Positions 13,291-15,893 of a stretch of 15,893 bases of DNA are shown in pieces. The notes beneath the pieces were generated by a model that was given only the letters and a program-made list of their open reading frames with translations, did not search any database and was not told where the DNA came from. Origin of the DNA: Flavobacterium psychrophilum (GTDB lineage: Bacteria; Bacteroidota; Bacteroidia; Flavobacteriales; Flavobacteriaceae); contig DZAU01000050.1 of the NCBI GenBank assembly GCA_022729635.1, forward strand, positions 1-15,893. Direction: 5' to 3'. Each line of letters opens with the position of its first letter. Position 1 is the first letter of the stretch. A program made the position numbers and the translations under genes.

Positions 13291-14955
13291 ATGAGCAAGA
13301 TATTACCTGAAAAATATAGACATCCTTACGCTTTTAATACAAAATACAAAAAATCTGCCGTGTACTTTTCGATGGAATTTGCCATTGACCAATCTTTAAA
13401 AATATATTCGGGAGGTTTGGGATTTTTAGCTGGTTCCCATATGAGAAGTGCATTCGATTTAAAGCAGAATGTTATTGGAATAGGAATACTTTGGAAAAAA
13501 GGTTATTATAACCAATTCAAGCAAGAAGATCTTTCGATGGGAGTTCTTTTTCAGGAAAAAATATATCATTTCTTGGAAGAAACCAATATAAAATTCACCA
13601 TAAAAATCAACAATCACGATGTTTGGGTAACGGCTTATTATTTGAAACCGGAGACATTTGGCACCGTTCCAATGTTTTTCCTTTCGACTGATTTGCCAGA
13701 AAATGATTATTTGGCAAAATCAACGACTTTCCGATTGTATGATTCTGACCCAATTGCCAAAATTGCACAAACCATGGTTTTAGGTCTTGGTGGCGCTAAA
13801 TTATTGGACGCATTGGATTATGAACCCGATGTTTATCACCTAAATGAAGCTCACGCCGTTTCCTGCGTTTTTCATTTATATAATAAATTCAATAGTGTGG
13901 AAGCTATTCGAGAAAAAATGGTTTTTACCACGCACACTCCTGAAGAAGCCGGAAACGAAAAGCATAACATTCACCTCTTGGAATCATTGAGTTTCTTCGA
14001 TGGAATTCCATTGGAAAAAGTGCGTGAAATTACCGGAATTTGGGACGATACTTTCAACCATACTTTGGTTGGGCTTCGATTGAGTCATATTGCCAATGGG
14101 GTTTCAAAACTACACGGAGAAGTTTCGCGCGATATGTGGAAAGATTATCCGGGAATTTGCCCAATTATTCATATTACCAATGCCCAAAACAAGAAATATT
14201 GGGCTGATGCCTGGTTAGACGAAGCCTTCCAAAATAAAGATCGAGACGCTTTTTTGAAAAGAAAAACAAGGCTAAAATCGAAACTTTTTGATGTTGTTGC
14301 GGACCAAACCGGAAAATTATTTGACCCCAATATTTTAACCATAGTTTGGGCAAGACGATTCGCCGACTACAAACGACCTGATTTAATTACCAGAGATTAT
14401 GATCGTTTCATAAAATTATTGGCAAACATCGAAAAACCGGTTCAAATCATATTTGCAGGAAAACCTTATCCGATGGATTATGGAGCAATCCACAACTTTG
14501 ATAATTTGACTCACATCAGTAAAAATATCAAAAATATGGCGGTTCTTACAGGACACGAATTGAAATTATCACGTCAGTTAAAAGAAGGTGCCGATGTTTG
14601 GTTAAACAATCCGAGAGTTACTCGAGAAGCATCTGGAACTTCAGGAATGACGGCGGCAATGAATGGTGCTGTCAATTTTTCGACGAATGATGGTTGGGTT
14701 CGTGAATTCAAAGATTTGAATAAAACCCAAAATTCGTTTGTGTTACCCATTGTCGATCATACTTTGACCACGCATCAACAAGATGAAATGGATTTAGAAA
14801 ATTTATACGAAATGCTTGAAAATGAAGTGCTTCCGTTGTATTATGACAGTCCGAAAAAATGGTGGGATTTAGTGGAAACCAGTATGAAGCAAATCGTTCT
14901 TTTTTTCGATTCCGCCAGAATGGTGGATGAATATTACAAGAAATTGTATAAATAA
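13291..14955 (+). CDS. Alpha-glucan phosphorylase-like protein (GT35), PLP lysine replaced
   Basis: A 554-residue protein with the fold of short alpha-glucan phosphorylases. Visible motifs are SAVYFSMEFAIDQSLKIYSGGLGFLAG (substrate site, residues about 22-48), HLNEAHAVSCVFHL, FTTHTPEEAGNE, WARRFADYKRPDLI and ADVWLNNPRVTREASGTSGM. Phosphorylases have a PLP-binding lysine right after this last motif (GTGNMK or GTSGMK); here the residue is Thr454 (GMTAAMNGAVNFSTNDGW). PLP-dependent phosphorolysis is therefore doubtful, although I recall Bacteroidetes relatives with the same GTSGMT. It may act as a glucan-binding or retaining glucosyltransferase-like protein in glycogen metabolism. The gene has its own promoter and terminator. 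Confidence 0.85.
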   Translation: MSKILPEKYRHPYAFNTKYKKSAVYFSMEFAIDQSLKIYSGGLGFLAGSHMRSAFDLKQNVIGIGILWKKGYYNQFKQEDLSMGVLFQEKIYHFLEETNIKFTIKINNHDVWVTAYYLKPETFGTVPMFFLSTDLPENDYLAKSTTFRLYDSDPIAKIAQTMVLGLGGAKLLDALDYEPDVYHLNEAHAVSCVFHLYNKFNSVEAIREKMVFTTHTPEEAGNEKHNIHLLESLSFFDGIPLEKVREITGIWDDTFNHTLVGLRLSHIANGVSKLHGEVSRDMWKDYPGICPIIHITNAQNKKYWADAWLDEAFQNKDRDAFLKRKTRLKSKLFDVVADQTGKLFDPNILTIVWARRFADYKRPDLITRDYDRFIKLLANIEKPVQIIFAGKPYPMDYGAIHNFDNLTHISKNIKNMAVLTGHELKLSRQLKEGADVWLNNPRVTREASGTSGMTAAMNGAVNFSTNDGWVREFKDLNKTQNSFVLPIVDHTLTTHQQDEMDLENLYEMLENEVLPLYYDSPKKWWDLVETSMKQIVLFFDSARMVDEYYKKLYK

Positions 14956-14963
14956 TTGACAAT

Positions 14964-15000
14964 AAACAAGCTTATTTGCGAAGGTAAATTAGCTTGTTTT
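14964..15000 (+). terminator. Terminator after the phosphorylase-like gene
   Basis: Arms AACAAGCT (14965-14972) and AGCTTGTT (14991-14998) extend inward by ATTT/AAAT across a T-T mismatch and are followed by TT. It starts 9 nt after the stop codon. Confidence 0.75.
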
Positions 15001-15021
15001 AACCTCTAATGTTTTAGTGGT

Positions 15022-15093
15022 CTGTCATTTCGACGAAGGAGAAATCTCATATCGAGAGCAACAAATGTGATTTCTCCTTCGTTGAAATGACAG
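15022..15093. repeat. Long inverted repeat (25-nt arms) between convergent genes
   Basis: The left arm 15022-15046 (beginning CTGTCATTTCGACGAAGG) pairs with the right arm 15069-15093 over all 25 positions, with one G-T wobble, around a 22-nt loop. It resembles the GTCATTTCGACGAAGGAGAAATCTCA intergenic repeats I associate with Flavobacterium genomes. It lies just before the 3' end of the converging transpeptidase gene and could also help end transcription, although it lacks a T run. Confidence 0.85.
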
Positions 15094-15099
15094 AATGGT

Positions 15100-15813
15100 T
15101 TACAAACCCGCTTTCAAAACCTCTAAATTTCCCATAATAATCGTTGGGTTTTGTTTTGGGTCTAGCCAATTGACCATCAATTTCATATATTCTTCATTAA
15201 TAGCAACACAACCCGCAGTAAAAGAAGCAGGTTTCAAAGCCAAATGAAAAAATATGGCGCTTCCTTTTCCTTTAATAACTGGGTTTGTGTTGTATTCTAT
15301 CACCGTGCAATATTTGTAAACGTCGTTATTCAACAATAAATTTTCATACGATCTTGCTTCAGTGGCACCGCTTACGTGCTTGTTATAATCAACCGAATTT
15401 ACATCGTCAATCCATTTGTCGTCTTTGGTGGTTTGCTGATTTTCGAGTAAGGTATTGAGTTGTTTTTCGTAAGAAAATAATTTTCCGATTTTAAAAATTC
15501 CTGTTGGTGATTTGCCGTCACCTTCTTTTTTTTCGTCAGGAAAAGCAAAACCATTTTTACCAATTCCCGCTTCGATAGGACTTTGTTTTACCACCCATTT
15601 ATCGTCTTTTTTTTCCAAAGCCACAAAAACAGTGGTGAAACTTTCTGGTTTTTCGTTATAAACAACGAGCAATTGCCCGACATTTTCTAATTGGTGCCTG
15701 TTTTGTTCTGCAATTAATAATGCGTTTTCAATGGTGCTGTTTGTTTGTGCTTTTAGGCTTGTAGTAGAAAGCAGGATTAAAGACAATATTAAAAATTTGT
15801 TTGAGAGTTTCAT
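15100..15813 (-). CDS. L,D-transpeptidase-like (YkuD family) exported protein
   Basis: A 237-residue protein with a signal peptide at about 1-22 (FLILSLILLSTTSLKAQ). The YkuD/ErfK catalytic domain probably forms 3-3 peptidoglycan cross-links, links proteins to peptidoglycan, or hydrolyses such links, in the periplasm. The catalytic pattern is visible: His190 in FFHLALKPAS and the nucleophile Cys202 in FTAGCVAIN, with the usual spacing of about 12. Upstream, the stretch DEKKEGDGKSPTGIFKIGKLFSY is the conserved N-terminal signature (GDGKTPEG in many homologues). In this branch the Arg that often follows the Cys (GCVRL) is Ala, resembling YafK-like proteins. The frame is intact and the gene is not in an operon here. 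Confidence 0.9.
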   Translation of the reverse strand: MKLSNKFLILSLILLSTTSLKAQTNSTIENALLIAEQNRHQLENVGQLLVVYNEKPESFTTVFVALEKKDDKWVVKQSPIEAGIGKNGFAFPDEKKEGDGKSPTGIFKIGKLFSYEKQLNTLLENQQTTKDDKWIDDVNSVDYNKHVSGATEARSYENLLLNNDVYKYCTVIEYNTNPVIKGKGSAIFFHLALKPASFTAGCVAINEEYMKLMVNWLDPKQNPTIIMGNLEVLKAGL

Positions 15814-15867
15814 ATTGTTGATTATTGTAGTAAACTAATTGGTGCATATTTTGTTTCTTACTTATTA

Positions 15868-15875
15868 CAAACTTA
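15868..15875 (-). promoter_or_regulatory. Candidate -7 box of the L,D-transpeptidase gene
   Basis: Read on the minus strand this is TAAGTTTG, an exact TAnnTTTG match, giving a leader of about 45-50 nt. The -33 region would lie at or beyond the window edge. Confidence 0.5.
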
Positions 15876-15893
15876 GTCAATATTGCTCTAAAA

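Overview
The window looks like chromosome from a member of the Flavobacteriaceae, probably Flavobacterium or a close relative. The evidence is AT-rich sequence, several Bacteroidetes-type promoter boxes (TAnnTTTG at -7, sometimes TTG or TTTG about 19-22 nt further upstream), little sign of Shine-Dalgarno sites before genes, protein families typical of flavobacteria, and intergenic repeats of a kind I associate with flavobacterial genomes. I see no rRNA, tRNA, IS element or CRISPR array. No gene-free stretch exceeds 300 bases.

Left part (1-7800). A MazE/MazF toxin-antitoxin pair with overlapping genes opens the window, followed by a full-length tail-specific S41 protease with a signal peptide. 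Next is a YebC/TACO1 family gene with a near-ideal promoter. A repeat-rich intergenic stretch and a shared terminator separate it from two minus-strand genes: a cystathionine beta-synthase-like PLP enzyme and an exported oligopeptidase B-type S9 peptidase. A divergent promoter region then drives ybaB and a DUF1003 membrane protein gene.

Centre (7801-10193). A minus-strand low-specificity threonine aldolase and plus-strand prfB (release factor 2) diverge. prfB needs a +1 frameshift at an in-frame UGA after codon 21 and is otherwise intact. Between them lies a structured flavobacterial repeat, possibly the Flavo-1 RNA motif, that appears to be split by a 20-bp palindrome. The same palindrome family also follows yebC and prfB. 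A perfect 15-bp stem terminator separates prfB from the arsenic operon.

Arsenic operon (13014 down to 10194, minus strand). The order is arsR, a small thioredoxin-fold protein, an ArsP-type permease, an ArsF-like exported thioredoxin-fold protein, and an ArsG-like CcdA-type membrane protein. It probably handles organoarsenicals: ArsP for trivalent organoarsenic efflux and ArsE/F/G-like proteins for nitro- and amino-aromatic arsenicals. The three thiol proteins together look like a DsbD-style electron relay split into separate genes. The arsR promoter has a perfect inverted repeat whose spacer is exactly the -7 box, a convincing autoregulatory operator.

Right part (13291-15893). A short alpha-glucan phosphorylase-like protein has threonine where phosphorylases carry the PLP lysine. 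A terminator and a long inverted repeat separate it from a minus-strand exported L,D-transpeptidase-like protein. The features most worth a second look are the arsenic thiol relay and its operator, the phosphorylase-like protein without the lysine, and the palindrome-in-repeat structure upstream of prfB.
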